A stretch of DNA of 64,000 nucleotides from Mongoliibacter ruber (GTDB lineage Bacteria; Bacteroidota; Bacteroidia; Cytophagales; Cyclobacteriaceae): the NCBI RefSeq assembly GCF_003003005.1, contig NZ_PVTR01000004.1, forward strand, positions 124,001 to 188,000, written 5' to 3'. Of this stretch, positions 34,630 through 42,813 are shown piece after piece. The notes under the pieces are model-generated. The model ran no database searches and was not told the origin of the DNA. It worked only from the letters and a program-made list of their open reading frames with translations. The first letter of the stretch is position 1. The number at the start of each line of letters is the position of its first letter. The position numbers and the translations under genes are program-made.

Positions 34630-34732
34630 ATGAAATCGAGCCTGCCTGAAGCAGACAGGCATGACGAAAACGACACATAGTGGGATGCCATGCGAAGATT
34701 CCATAGCCTGCTAAAAAAACAACTATATACAC
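34630..34732 (+). repeat. Dispersed palindromic repeat, copy C
   Basis: It begins at ATGAAATC (34630) and ends directly before ATGAAAAAA, the start of the ABC ATPase gene (34733). It contains GCCTGCCTGAAGCAGACAG (34640-34658; one mismatch to copy A), ATGACG, the core ATTCCATAGCCTG (34698-34710) and the tail CTAAAAAAACAACTATATACAC. The CCCGACTAATCGGG hairpin of copies A and B is missing, so this copy looks deleted between core and tail. Confidence 0.72.
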
Positions 34733-35455
34733 ATGAAAAAAATCATAGAAACCAAAGATATTCAAAAGACCTATGTGATGGGCAGTGAAGAAGTGCGAGC
34801 ACTTAAATCTGTCTCCATTCAGATCAATAAAGGTGAGTATGTAGCCTTTATGGGGCCCTCCGGTTCAGGGAAATCAACTTTGATGAATATCATTGGATGT
34901 TTGGACACTCCCACTGCAGGCACCTATATATTGAACAACAAGGATGTCAGTGACATGACTGAGAATGAGCTTGCAGAAATCAGGAATAAAGAAATTGGAT
35001 TTGTTTTCCAGACCTTTAATCTTCTACCAAGAGCAAGTTGTCTCGAAAATGTAGCCCTCCCGCTAATCTATGCTGGATTTGGCAAAAGCGAAAGAGAAGA
35101 AATGGCCTTTAAAACACTGGACAGTGTAGGTCTTGGAGATCGGGTTCACCACAAACCCAACGAATTGTCCGGTGGTCAGCGTCAGCGTGTGGCCATAGCC
35201 CGTGCTTTGGTGAATAACCCAAGTATTATCCTTGCTGATGAACCTACAGGTAACTTGGACACAAAGACTTCTTATGACATTATGGAGCTTTTCCATGAAC
35301 TTCACCAAAAAGGAAACACCATCATCATGGTCACACATGAGGATGACATCGCTCATTATGCCCACAGAATAGTAAGGCTAAGAGATGGATTGGTAGAAAC
35401 AGACACCATCAATCCAAGTCCTACGAGAGGAAAAGTGGCTGTCGTAACAGAATAG
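34733..35455 (+). CDS. ABC transporter ATP-binding protein, LolD/MacB-type
   Basis: A 240-residue ATPase of the LolD/MacB/FtsE-like class. Walker A is GPSGSGKST at residues 41-49, the Q-loop sits in [20 protein letters not shown], the signature is [15 protein letters not shown], Walker B is [12 protein letters not shown], and the H-loop is in MVTHEDD. The FNLLPRAS segment and the length fit the MacB/LolD group, which drives mechanotransmission-type extraction of lipoproteins or export of small molecules. The permease gene is not adjacent, so the partner must be elsewhere. It lies immediately behind repeat copy C. Confidence 0.93.
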   Translation: MKKIIETKDIQKTYVMGSEEVRALKSVSIQINKGEYVAFMGPSGSGKSTLMNIIGCLDTPTAGTYILNNKDVSDMTENELAEIRNKEIGFVFQTFNLLPRASCLENVALPLIYAGFGKSEREEMAFKTLDSVGLGDRVHHKPNELSGGQRQRVAIARALVNNPSIILADEPTGNLDTKTSYDIMELFHELHQKGNTIIMVTHEDDIAHYAHRIVRLRDGLVETDTINPSPTRGKVAVVTE

Positions 35456-35541
35456 AGTCCGATTACAGTTTTTGCAAATAGATTGTTATTTTTGCGCCTG
35501 TATTACTTCTTATTTTCTTTCCCATCAGGAAAAAATCCATT

Positions 35542-36090
35542 ATGAAAATTTATACAAAAACGGGCGATACCGGCAAAACCTCACTTTTGGGAGGTAAAAG
35601 AGTGTCTAAAGCTGACCTCAGGATAGATGCTTACGGCACTGTGGATGAGCTCAACAGCTTTATTGGCTTACTTCGCGATCAGGAGATCAACCAAAAGAGG
35701 GAAAGTCTCTTGAAAGAAGTTCAGGACAGACTTTTCACCATCGGAGCTACCTTAGCCACAGAACCTGGCAAGGAAAACGTGAAGCGTCCAGACCTTCATG
35801 AAGAGGATTTGGTATTGCTTGAAAAAGAAATCGATGAAATGGAATCGCAATTGCCACAACTCAAGCATTTCATTCTACCAGGAGGACATCCTGTAGTTTC
35901 ATATTGCCATATCGCCAGGACTATCTGTAGAAGAACCGAACGCTGCGTCATTGATTTGATGGAAATAGAAGTAGTCGATGAAACCATTGTTAAATATTTG
36001 AACCGACTTTCAGACTATCTTTTTGTGTTGGGAAGATTAATTGCCCAAGAACTTGGAGTAGAGGAAGTCACTTGGAAGCCCAGAATTTAA
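35542..36090 (+). CDS. PduO-type ATP:cob(I)alamin adenosyltransferase
   Basis: A 182-residue adenosyltransferase that converts cob(I)alamin plus ATP to adenosylcobalamin. The N-terminal MKIYTKTGDTGKTSLLGGKR is the PduO ATP-binding signature; DAYGTVDELNSFIGLL, FILPGGHPVVSYCHIARTIC and RRTERCVIDL are the other family blocks, and the SDYLFVLGRLIAQELG helix ends the protein. Normal length. It supplies coenzyme B12 for enzymes such as methylmalonyl-CoA mutase, none of which is in the window. ilvE begins six bases downstream, probably in one transcript. An upstream TATTTTTG (35487-35494) fits the -7 motif, without a well-spaced -33. Confidence 0.94.
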   Translation: MKIYTKTGDTGKTSLLGGKRVSKADLRIDAYGTVDELNSFIGLLRDQEINQKRESLLKEVQDRLFTIGATLATEPGKENVKRPDLHEEDLVLLEKEIDEMESQLPQLKHFILPGGHPVVSYCHIARTICRRTERCVIDLMEIEVVDETIVKYLNRLSDYLFVLGRLIAQELGVEEVTWKPRI

Positions 36091-36096
36091 ACGCTT

Positions 36097-37164
36097 ATGA
36101 AAACAACTTTGCAAATAGATATCAAGAAAACCGAGAAGTCTAGGCTACCTGAGACTGATTTTGACGATTTGGTTTTTGGTAAATCAATCAGTGACCACAT
36201 GTTTGTCGCTGACTATGTTAATGGAGAATGGACTGATTTAAGGATTGAACCATACGCACCCTTGCACCTCAATCCAGCCAACGCCACCCTTCACTATGGG
36301 CAATCCATTTTTGAAGGTATGAAAGCATATAAAAATGTGGAAGGGGAAATCCTTTTGTTCAGACCCGATGCCAATCAAAAAAGGCTGAATGAATCTGCAG
36401 AAAGAATGTGTATTCCAGAGGTTCCTGAAGAAGTATTTATGGAAGGACTTTTCCAGTTACTTGACTTAGATAGGGATTGGGTACCAGCTAAAGCCGGAGC
36501 TTCACTTTATATCAGGCCATTTATTTTCGCCACAGATGACTACTTGGGCGTAAGGCCTTCAGAAAAGTATAAATTCATGATTTTCACTTGCCCTGTGGGC
36601 AATTACTACTCTAAGCCTGTAAGTGTCAAAGTAGAGACCAAATATACACGTGCGATAGAAGGTGGAACTGGCTTTGCAAAAGCGGCCGGCAATTATGCAG
36701 GCTCCCTATACCCTGCATTATTGGCACAAAAGCAAGGATTCGACCAGTTGCTCTGGACAGATGGCAAGAACCATCAGCACATAGAGGAAAGTGGCACCAT
36801 GAACGTCATGTTTGTCATCAACAACACACTTATCACTGCTCCTGTGAATACAGGCACTATACTCAAGGGCATTACCAGAGATTCCGTCCTTACCTTGGCA
36901 AGAGAAAGCGGAATGAAAGTGGAGGAGCGATTTCTCAAGGTAGTTGAACTTGAAGATGCTTTGAAAGAAGGAAGACTTCAAGAAGCTTTCGGGACAGGCA
37001 CCGCCGCTACTATAGCGCACATTGCCAAAATCAATGTCAACGGTAAAGATTATACCTTACCGGAAAAAACTGACAATGCATTTTCCAATCAGGTGTTGAG
37101 AAAGTTGGACGCCATCAAGTATGGACTTGAGGAAGACACGCACGAATGGATACAAAAAGTCTAA
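36097..37164 (+). CDS. ilvE: Branched-chain amino acid aminotransferase
   Basis: A 355-residue fold-type IV PLP aminotransferase interconverting Val, Leu or Ile and their keto acids. Marks: HYGQSIFEGMKAYK, RPDANQKRLNESAERMCIP, SLYIRPFIFATDDYLGV, the GGTGFAKAAGNYAGSLYPA block with the PLP lysine in FAKAAGNY or adjacent YTRAIE context, HIEESGTMNVMFV, TPVNTGTILKGITRDS-like (here APVNTGTILKGITRDSVL), and EAFGTGTAATIAHI. Its length matches the BCAT class-II type (about 350). Follows the adenosyltransferase by six bases. A terminator-like hairpin (37190-37214) lies downstream. Confidence 0.96.
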   Translation: MKTTLQIDIKKTEKSRLPETDFDDLVFGKSISDHMFVADYVNGEWTDLRIEPYAPLHLNPANATLHYGQSIFEGMKAYKNVEGEILLFRPDANQKRLNESAERMCIPEVPEEVFMEGLFQLLDLDRDWVPAKAGASLYIRPFIFATDDYLGVRPSEKYKFMIFTCPVGNYYSKPVSVKVETKYTRAIEGGTGFAKAAGNYAGSLYPALLAQKQGFDQLLWTDGKNHQHIEESGTMNVMFVINNTLITAPVNTGTILKGITRDSVLTLARESGMKVEERFLKVVELEDALKEGRLQEAFGTGTAATIAHIAKINVNGKDYTLPEKTDNAFSNQVLRKLDAIKYGLEEDTHEWIQKV

Positions 37165-37189
37165 TTGAATAAAAAACTTAAAATGTTTT

Positions 37190-37216
37190 AGGCCGTTCCT
37201 TTATGGACGGCCTTTT
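37190..37216 (+). terminator. Terminator after ilvE
   Basis: AGGCCGT (37190-37196) pairs with ACGGCCT (about 37207-37213), with extra pairing of the inner CC/GG bases, and is followed by TTTT. It is 26 bases after the ilvE stop. Confidence 0.75.
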
Positions 37217-37254
37217 ACGTTTGATTCGGTTGTGTACCCGTCTCCTCTAAATTT

Positions 37255-37791
37255 ATGAAATCAGCATACCTTAGAATTTTCGTACTCCTTTGCTTTGTAT
37301 TCCCTTTGAGCCAAATCCAATCACAAGTTTGGGCTCAGGAGGTTTCAGAAAAGTTCATTCTTTTAAAGCGGGGAGCTAAACAAAAAAACCAGATCAAGTA
37401 CCGGGTGGGTGAGCTATTCGTATACAAAACCAAGGATTTTGATTTTTTCTTTGAAGATGTGATTGTTGACATTCAGAAAGACATCATTGTACTGAAAGAA
37501 AATATCCTGAAGCCAGAAGACATTCTGGCGGTAAATATCCTAACCAAAGATGAACGAAACGGGACCCTGAGAAACATCTCAAATCTAGGAATGGGTGGTG
37601 GTGTGGTCTTTTTGACCGGCTTTACGGTATCTAGTTTGATTCAGGAAGGAAACTTCAGCCAATTGCAAAGCTCTTGGCCTTTGCCAGCTGCCCTGTTTGG
37701 AGCAGGCTTGGCAATGTCCTTTGTCAGGTATAAGACATTTCGCCATAAAGGACGGAACAAAATCCAGTTGATTATTCTTTATGAGGAATGA
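37255..37791 (+). CDS. Unrecognised secreted or membrane-anchored protein
   Basis: I do not recognise a family. The 178-residue product begins with MKSAYLRIFVLLCFVFPLSQ, a hydrophobic signal with a likely cleavage near VWAQ (residue 28). The middle is beta-rich and charged (KYRVGELFVYKTKDFDFFFE, IVVLKENILKPEDILAV-like), and residues 108-160 contain two hydrophobic stretches (NLGMGGGVVFLTGFTVSSL and PAALFGAGLAMSFVRY) that may be membrane hairpins or strands. The C-terminus ends with KIQLIILYEE. It is preceded by the ilvE terminator and followed by prfB on the same strand with 61 bases between. Probably an envelope protein of unknown role. Confidence 0.72.
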   Translation: MKSAYLRIFVLLCFVFPLSQIQSQVWAQEVSEKFILLKRGAKQKNQIKYRVGELFVYKTKDFDFFFEDVIVDIQKDIIVLKENILKPEDILAVNILTKDERNGTLRNISNLGMGGGVVFLTGFTVSSLIQEGNFSQLQSSWPLPAALFGAGLAMSFVRYKTFRHKGRNKIQLIILYEE

Positions 37792-37852
37792 AAAGAAATA
37801 GGTTAAGAGGATATTTTTAGCGAATTTTGCAAATCAAAAAAATAAACCAATT

Positions 37853-38954
37853 ATGACATCAGACCAGTTGAAAGACTTGAAAGCCCGCGTTTCGGCTTTG
37901 AGGAGGTATCTTTGACTACGACAAGAAGAAAGCTGAAATAGAAGATTTAGAGGCTGTGTCAGCTCAGCCCGATTTTTGGAACGACCCGGAAGAAGCAGAA
38001 AAATCCATGAAGCAAATCCAGCTTAGAAAAGGCTGGACAAGTGGTTATGAAACCGTAGAAACACACATTCAGGATCTAGAGGTCTTGTATGATTTCTACA
38101 GTATGGATGAGGTTTCTGAGGAAGAAATCAAATCAGAATACAAAAAAACCTTAGAGGCAGTAGAAGAGCTTGAGCTCAAAAAAATGCTTGGCGGAGAAGA
38201 GGATCAACTCAATGCCTTGCTTGAAATCAATCCTGGAGCTGGCGGAACTGAAAGCAATGATTGGGCATCTATCTTGATGAGGATGTACATCATGTGGGGT
38301 GAAAAAAACGGATTCAAAGTGCGTGAGGTGGATTTGCAGGAAGGTGAAGTTGCCGGAATCAAATCTGTAACTCTGGAATTCGAAGGACCACTTGCTTATG
38401 GATTCTTGAAATCCGAAACAGGCGTACATCGTCTTGTAAGAATCTCTCCTTTTGACAGTAATGGCAGAAGGCATACTTCTTTTGCATCTGTCTATGCTTA
38501 TCCAGTAGTAGATGATACTATAGAAATTGATATCAATCCATCAGATGTGGAACTGCATACTTCAAGATCAGGAGGCGCAGGAGGTCAAAATGTAAACAAG
38601 GTGGAAACCAAGGTACAGCTTACCCACAAACCTACCGGTATAGTAGTAGTCTGTCAAATCGAAAGGTCACAGCTTGCGAACAGAGAAAAGGCCATGCAGA
38701 TGTTGAAGTCCAGGCTTTACCAAATGGAAATGGAGAAGAGAAATGCCGAAAGGGCAAAAATCGAATCCGGTAAAATGAGAATTGACTTCGGTTCACAGAT
38801 CAGAAACTATGTACTTCATCCTTACAAATTGGTAAAAGATGCTAGAACTGGTCATGAAACTTCAGATGCGCAAAGTGTCTTGGATGGTGGATTGGATGAA
38901 TTTATCAAGGCTTACCTTTTAGCCCAAAGCGAAGAAGAAGCAAACAAAGATTAA
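37853..38954 (+). CDS. prfB: Peptide chain release factor 2, expressed by programmed +1 frameshift
   Basis: RF2 ends translation at UGA and UAA. The first 20 codons from ATG 37853 ([20 protein letters not shown]) run into an in-frame TGA at 37913-37915; shifting +1 at CTT-T continues with [13 protein letters not shown] in the frame that holds the rest of the protein, giving 366 residues. The domains are intact: [16 protein letters not shown] with the SPF tripeptide anticodon that selects UGA/UAA, and [20 protein letters not shown] with the catalytic GGQ at residues 243-245. The frameshift makes RF2 autoregulatory: low RF2 slows termination at the TGA and allows the shift. Annotation from GTG 37956 alone would truncate the N-terminus. 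Confidence 0.97.
37901..37916 (+). promoter_or_regulatory. RF2 programmed frameshift signal
   Basis: AGGAGGTATCTTTGAC (37901-37916): an internal Shine-Dalgarno-like AGGAGG placed three bases before the slippery CTT, then the UGA stop followed by C, a poor termination context. This is essentially the conserved RF2 signal (AGGGGGTATCTTTGAC in many bacteria), with one base different. Confidence 0.95.
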
Positions 38955-38960
38955 ATTTTC

Positions 38961-38997
38961 ATATTTCCAGGGCAAAAGCTCTGGAAATATTTTTTTT
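38961..38997 (+). terminator. Terminator after prfB
   Basis: ATATTTCCAG (38961-38970) and CTGGAAATAT (38981-38990) form a perfect 10-bp stem, extended by GGC/GCT-type pairs inside the loop region, followed by seven T residues (38991-38997). Confidence 0.92.
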
Positions 38998-39033
38998 AGC
39001 TTTATTTATTTTCATGCCCTGATTACACCTTTG

Positions 39034-40221
39034 ATGAAACTATTGCCTCCTTTTTTCAATTTGAATTTCTTTGTGCTCTGCCTGAGCTCCTTCTTGTTTT
39101 TTGCCAGCTTTAATATGATCATCCCCGAATTACCTGCATATCTAACCTCTTTGGGAGGGGAAGATTATAAGGGTTTGATCATTTCACTTTTTACATTGAC
39201 CGCAGGTTTATCGAGGCCTTTTAGCGGAAAGCTAGCGGACAAGATTGGAAGAATCCCTGTCATGGTGGTAGGTGCAGCGATTTGTTTTTTGGTAAGCTTG
39301 ATGTATCCAATCATAACTTCTGTCGCAGGATTTCTTTTTCTGAGATTCGTGCATGGGTTCTCCACAGGCTTTACTCCTACAGGGACATCCGCTTATGTGG
39401 CAGATATAGTTCCCTTCAACAGAAGGGGCGAAGCTATGGGTATTCAATCTCTTTTTGGATCCTTGGGAATGGCCGCAGGGCCTGCCTTAGGAGGGTATAT
39501 CGCCAGTATTTGGGGAATACAGCCATTGTTCTATACCTCGGCTGGGTTTTCAATTCTCTCAATTTTGGTTATCATCAGGTTAAAAGAAACTGTCACCGAT
39601 ACAGAAAAGATGAGTATCCGTCTTTTTAAATTAAATCGTCACGAAATCATTGAAAAAAGAGTATTGGTTCCTTCATTGGTGTTGCTGTTGACCGTATTTT
39701 CATTTGGGACAGTACTTACCATCATCCCAGATTACTCCGAATACCTAGGTATCAAAAATAAAGGCCTCTTTTTCGCAGTATTTACCCTATCATCATTGGG
39801 GATCAGGATTATCGCAGGAAAAACTTCAGACAGGTATGGGCGAATTCCAGTCATGAAAGCTGCTACCTTATCCATGGCCATTGCCATGCTGATCATAGCA
39901 TTTGCGCAGACCAAAGGCATGTTACTTTTTGGCGGGGTGATATTTGGTGCTTCTGTAGGTATGAATTCTCCTACCATCTCAGCCTGGACCATAGACCTAT
40001 CATTGGACGCATTCAGAGGAAGGGCTTTGGCAACCATGTATATTGCTTTAGAGGCCGGGATTGGAATAGGCGCTTTGGTTTCTGGTTATGTTTTTGCAAA
40101 CAAATCTGAAAACTTCCCTTTGGTATTCACTATTTCTGCGGTGACATCAATTTTAGCATTTTTGTACCTTTTCACACTTCCAAAGCAACAAAAATACTTG
40201 GTCCCAGCGGATAAAAATTAA
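39034..40221 (+). CDS. MFS transporter
   Basis: A 395-residue major-facilitator protein with about twelve hydrophobic helices. ATG 39034 is preferred over the TTG three bases earlier. Features: the GRIPVM-type loop repeated in both halves (GKLADKIGRIPVMVVG between helices 2 and 3, and GKTSDRYGRIPVMKAA between helices 8 and 9), an internal symmetry typical of MFS drug or metabolite exporters. FNRRGEAMGIQSLFGSLGMAAGPALGG is the helix-5 antiporter-like motif C region, hinting at efflux. Substrate unknown. Monocistronic, preceded by the prfB terminator. Confidence 0.93.
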   Translation: MKLLPPFFNLNFFVLCLSSFLFFASFNMIIPELPAYLTSLGGEDYKGLIISLFTLTAGLSRPFSGKLADKIGRIPVMVVGAAICFLVSLMYPIITSVAGFLFLRFVHGFSTGFTPTGTSAYVADIVPFNRRGEAMGIQSLFGSLGMAAGPALGGYIASIWGIQPLFYTSAGFSILSILVIIRLKETVTDTEKMSIRLFKLNRHEIIEKRVLVPSLVLLLTVFSFGTVLTIIPDYSEYLGIKNKGLFFAVFTLSSLGIRIIAGKTSDRYGRIPVMKAATLSMAIAMLIIAFAQTKGMLLFGGVIFGASVGMNSPTISAWTIDLSLDAFRGRALATMYIALEAGIGIGALVSGYVFANKSENFPLVFTISAVTSILAFLYLFTLPKQQKYLVPADKN

Positions 40222-40285
40222 TAAGGAATACACTCCATGTTTCAAAAAATCTAAAAAATCCTTTTAAATTGCTTAAAAAGTAAGT

Positions 40286-41848
40286 TTGAAAAAGATTCTA
40301 ATCCTTCTTGCATTTTTTTCTTTCTCTCATTTCGTCCAATGTCAAGAATTTGACACCCGGTTTGAAATAGAAGTGGATCGCTATGGTGAAAATTTTAGTC
40401 TACACTTAGTGAAATCACACATTGTAGGAATTAGAAGCGTTAGAAAAAAGACCCTGGGCAACAATAGAGACGCGGAGTATTTTGTGCTTAAAAATGACCT
40501 AAGCCCTGAGATCCAAAATACTTTCACACTTCCGGACAATCAGGACTTTCAATGGGTGGATGTATCAGGGGATAAGCTGGTTTTATTGACCCACTATCCA
40601 CTAAAAGTCATACAATCAACCATCAACGAGCTTACTATAGTAACTATTGATGCGGCTTCGGGTCAACTGAGTATGGTTCCATTCATAAGTGCTGATCTTT
40701 CCGAGATTGAAGACTTTCATTCATTCGAAAACAGCAGTCTTATTCTTGGTCGAAATGCCGCAGGGCTCATGCTACAGACAGTAGACCATCTCAAACCAGA
40801 AATTCTCGATAGAAAAATTCTTTTCGACAACTCATATAAATTTTTATCAGTAAATAAATGGGCGGAAGACAAAAGCCTGACTGTTTTAGTGAGTAAAAAA
40901 GATTACTGGCAAAAGGATATTCTCCACATGCTTACAGTGTCGGAAAAGGGTGAAATAATAGAAAAGGGTAGCTATGATTTGCTACAAGACAAAAGAACCA
41001 ATTTCAGGTATGCTTCAGTATTGGACTTCAAAGGCGAAAGATTTTACGCCGGGGTCTTTGGTCCACGCAACAATAACCACAGTTCTGGCTTGGTAAATGC
41101 CCTTTTCAATGAATTTGAAGAATTCACACTATGGCGGACCTATCTTAATGAATTACCGGGATTTTTTGAAGGAGAGAACAACCCAAGCCCTCTTAGCAGA
41201 AAGAAAAGAATGGATCGCCGGCTAAAAATCGGTCGGGTACCAGTACTGAATGAAACGCTACAACTGTGGGCTTTGCAACCGACGGTGAATGGTGTCTGGC
41301 AACATTACGAGCAATTTAGCGCTCAACTTAAAGAAGAGTCCGACTACCAACGCAAATTCATCAACAGTTTTACGCGGCAAAACAAGTATTTCCCCAGCAA
41401 CCGATTCACGAGAGAACTTCCTCAAATACCCGGTGGGTATAAAGAGGGCACCAAGCCATTTAGACTAAGTAGTGAATACCTGTCATACGCAGCACACCTG
41501 ATACATGTGGATGAAAGCCATCAGGTCACCAATCATTTCAGGATTCCCCTGAGCTCAGATATGCAGTTTTTACCGATTCCATCAGGATCATTTTTTCAAA
41601 CAAACAATAAGGTGAAATACAGTTATTTTGATGGCCGAGATATACTAGCCTCGTCTTTTGAAGATGGAGTAAAGCTCTATTTGAATAAAGCTATCCCATT
41701 TTATCATGATCAAAAAAACATAGAACCCAGCAGTATTAAGCTGATCTTTGATCATGAAGGTTCTTTATTGGTATTTGGAAAAGGAAGGATCAATGATGTT
41801 GATGGAAATAGGAAAACAGCATTTTTTGTGGAACGATATAAATTGTAA
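40286..41848 (+). CDS. Unrecognised secreted protein, TTG start
   Basis: A 520-residue exported protein of unknown family. The only sensible start is TTG 40286 (MKKILILLAFFSFSHF): an in-frame stop lies 12 bases upstream and the first Met-coding ATG inside would remove the signal peptide, which ends near VQCQ (residue 20). The mature protein is beta-rich with WVDVSGDKLVLLTHYPL and LSVNKWAEDKSLTVLV, resembling a repetitive propeller-like fold without Asp-boxes, and no catalytic motif is seen. It is flanked by 64 bases upstream and AT-rich sequence downstream. Role unknown; a secreted or surface protein is the likely location. Confidence 0.75.
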   Translation: MKKILILLAFFSFSHFVQCQEFDTRFEIEVDRYGENFSLHLVKSHIVGIRSVRKKTLGNNRDAEYFVLKNDLSPEIQNTFTLPDNQDFQWVDVSGDKLVLLTHYPLKVIQSTINELTIVTIDAASGQLSMVPFISADLSEIEDFHSFENSSLILGRNAAGLMLQTVDHLKPEILDRKILFDNSYKFLSVNKWAEDKSLTVLVSKKDYWQKDILHMLTVSEKGEIIEKGSYDLLQDKRTNFRYASVLDFKGERFYAGVFGPRNNNHSSGLVNALFNEFEEFTLWRTYLNELPGFFEGENNPSPLSRKKRMDRRLKIGRVPVLNETLQLWALQPTVNGVWQHYEQFSAQLKEESDYQRKFINSFTRQNKYFPSNRFTRELPQIPGGYKEGTKPFRLSSEYLSYAAHLIHVDESHQVTNHFRIPLSSDMQFLPIPSGSFFQTNNKVKYSYFDGRDILASSFEDGVKLYLNKAIPFYHDQKNIEPSSIKLIFDHEGSLLVFGKGRINDVDGNRKTAFFVERYKL

Positions 41849-42033
41849 GTTTTTTTTAAATTGACTATACCATTCCCTATTGGAATATTTACAATTCAAT
41901 TGATGCTTTCAGTTTAAGAGATAAAATTTAACAGAATTTTTATTAAAGAAATTTCACCTTAATTTTTACTGAAAATCAGGGTTTTACTTTAAAATTTTTA
42001 AGATTAATTTTAAACACCTGATTATTCACCCAC

Positions 42034-42759
42034 ATGCTAAGCTTAAAGGAAAATACAGTAAAATCATATTTTTTGTTTGTATTGATAAGTATCATACTTC
42101 TCCTGTTAGGGCAATATCAAATCTTCTTGGTTTCCAAGCTATTCATACTACCCTCAATGATGGTTTTGATATTCAGGTATTACCAAAAATCAAGTCATAA
42201 ACTTGTACCTATTCTTTTGGTATCCACATTCTTTTCTTTTTTAGGAGACGTCCTGATTGTGATACAAGACGAAGATTTCTTCAAAATGCTTAGTCTGAGT
42301 AGTTTCCTTGTGGCTCAGGCTGGGTATGCCTATATGTTTTACACTTCATTTCAATACAATAAAAAGCGTATTTCTATCCCTTTGGCAAAGAGATGGCCCG
42401 AGTTCCTCTCAGTTCTAGTTATTGGTTTTCTTATATTTTTGGTAGCGCCTGAAATGGAGGAGTTTTTCCTGTTAGGGGTTATTTATGGAATTATCGCATG
42501 CATAAGTATGGTTTTGGCGCTCGACAGGAGGTTTTATGTATCAAGGAAAAGTTACTATACTGTGTTTTGTGGACTTGTGCTTTTTTATATCAGCGATATC
42601 TTGGCTGGCTTGGATTTGGAGCTGACAAATACTTTAATCCATGTCCTCATCATACTGTCATTTGCATCAGGCCACTACTTAATTATCAGTGGTATTTCCC
42701 AACAAATTAAAGAGGATACAAAAAAAGAGGCATCCGATTTGGATGCCTTTATAAACTGA
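42034..42759 (+). CDS. YhhN family membrane protein (TMEM86-like lysoplasmalogenase)
   Basis: A 241-residue polytopic membrane protein, about seven or eight hydrophobic helices. YhhN family marks are FFSFLGDVLIVI (residues 69-80) and LFYISDILAGLDLE late in the protein, each with the conserved acidic residue in a helix, plus AYMFYTSFQY. The eukaryotic homologue hydrolyses the vinyl-ether bond of lysoplasmalogen; some bacterial homologues have the same activity, although the substrate is unknown here. The last codons contain a terminator hairpin (42728-42748), so the coding region overlaps a transcription stop. Confidence 0.85.
   Translation: MLSLKENTVKSYFLFVLISIILLLLGQYQIFLVSKLFILPSMMVLIFRYYQKSSHKLVPILLVSTFFSFLGDVLIVIQDEDFFKMLSLSSFLVAQAGYAYMFYTSFQYNKKRISIPLAKRWPEFLSVLVIGFLIFLVAPEMEEFFLLGVIYGIIACISMVLALDRRFYVSRKSYYTVFCGLVLFYISDILAGLDLELTNTLIHVLIILSFASGHYLIISGISQQIKEDTKKEASDLDAFIN
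42721..42752. terminator. Bidirectional terminator inside the end of the YhhN coding region
   Basis: AGGCATCC (42728-42735) and GGATGCCT (42741-42748) form a perfect 8-bp stem, 5-base loop, with six A residues to the left (42721-42726) and TTT to the right. It can stop the + strand YhhN message and the converging M24 peptidase message (- strand). The stem encodes the last amino acids of the YhhN protein (ASDLDAF). Confidence 0.7.
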
Positions 42760-42813
42760 TTTGATTATCCTCTATCGGATATCATTTTAACTGATATAAT
42801 CCGTCTATACTTT

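Noticed and set aside
37853-37915. prfB appearing as a broken gene with an early stop
   Set aside because: The stop lies in the conserved RF2 frameshift context (AGGAGG...CTTTGAC) and the +1 frame continues directly into the rest of the protein, so it is a programmed event and not a pseudogene.
39031-39033. TTG start three bases before the MFS gene ATG
   Set aside because: ATG 39034 directly follows and is the more likely start; the extra codon adds nothing.
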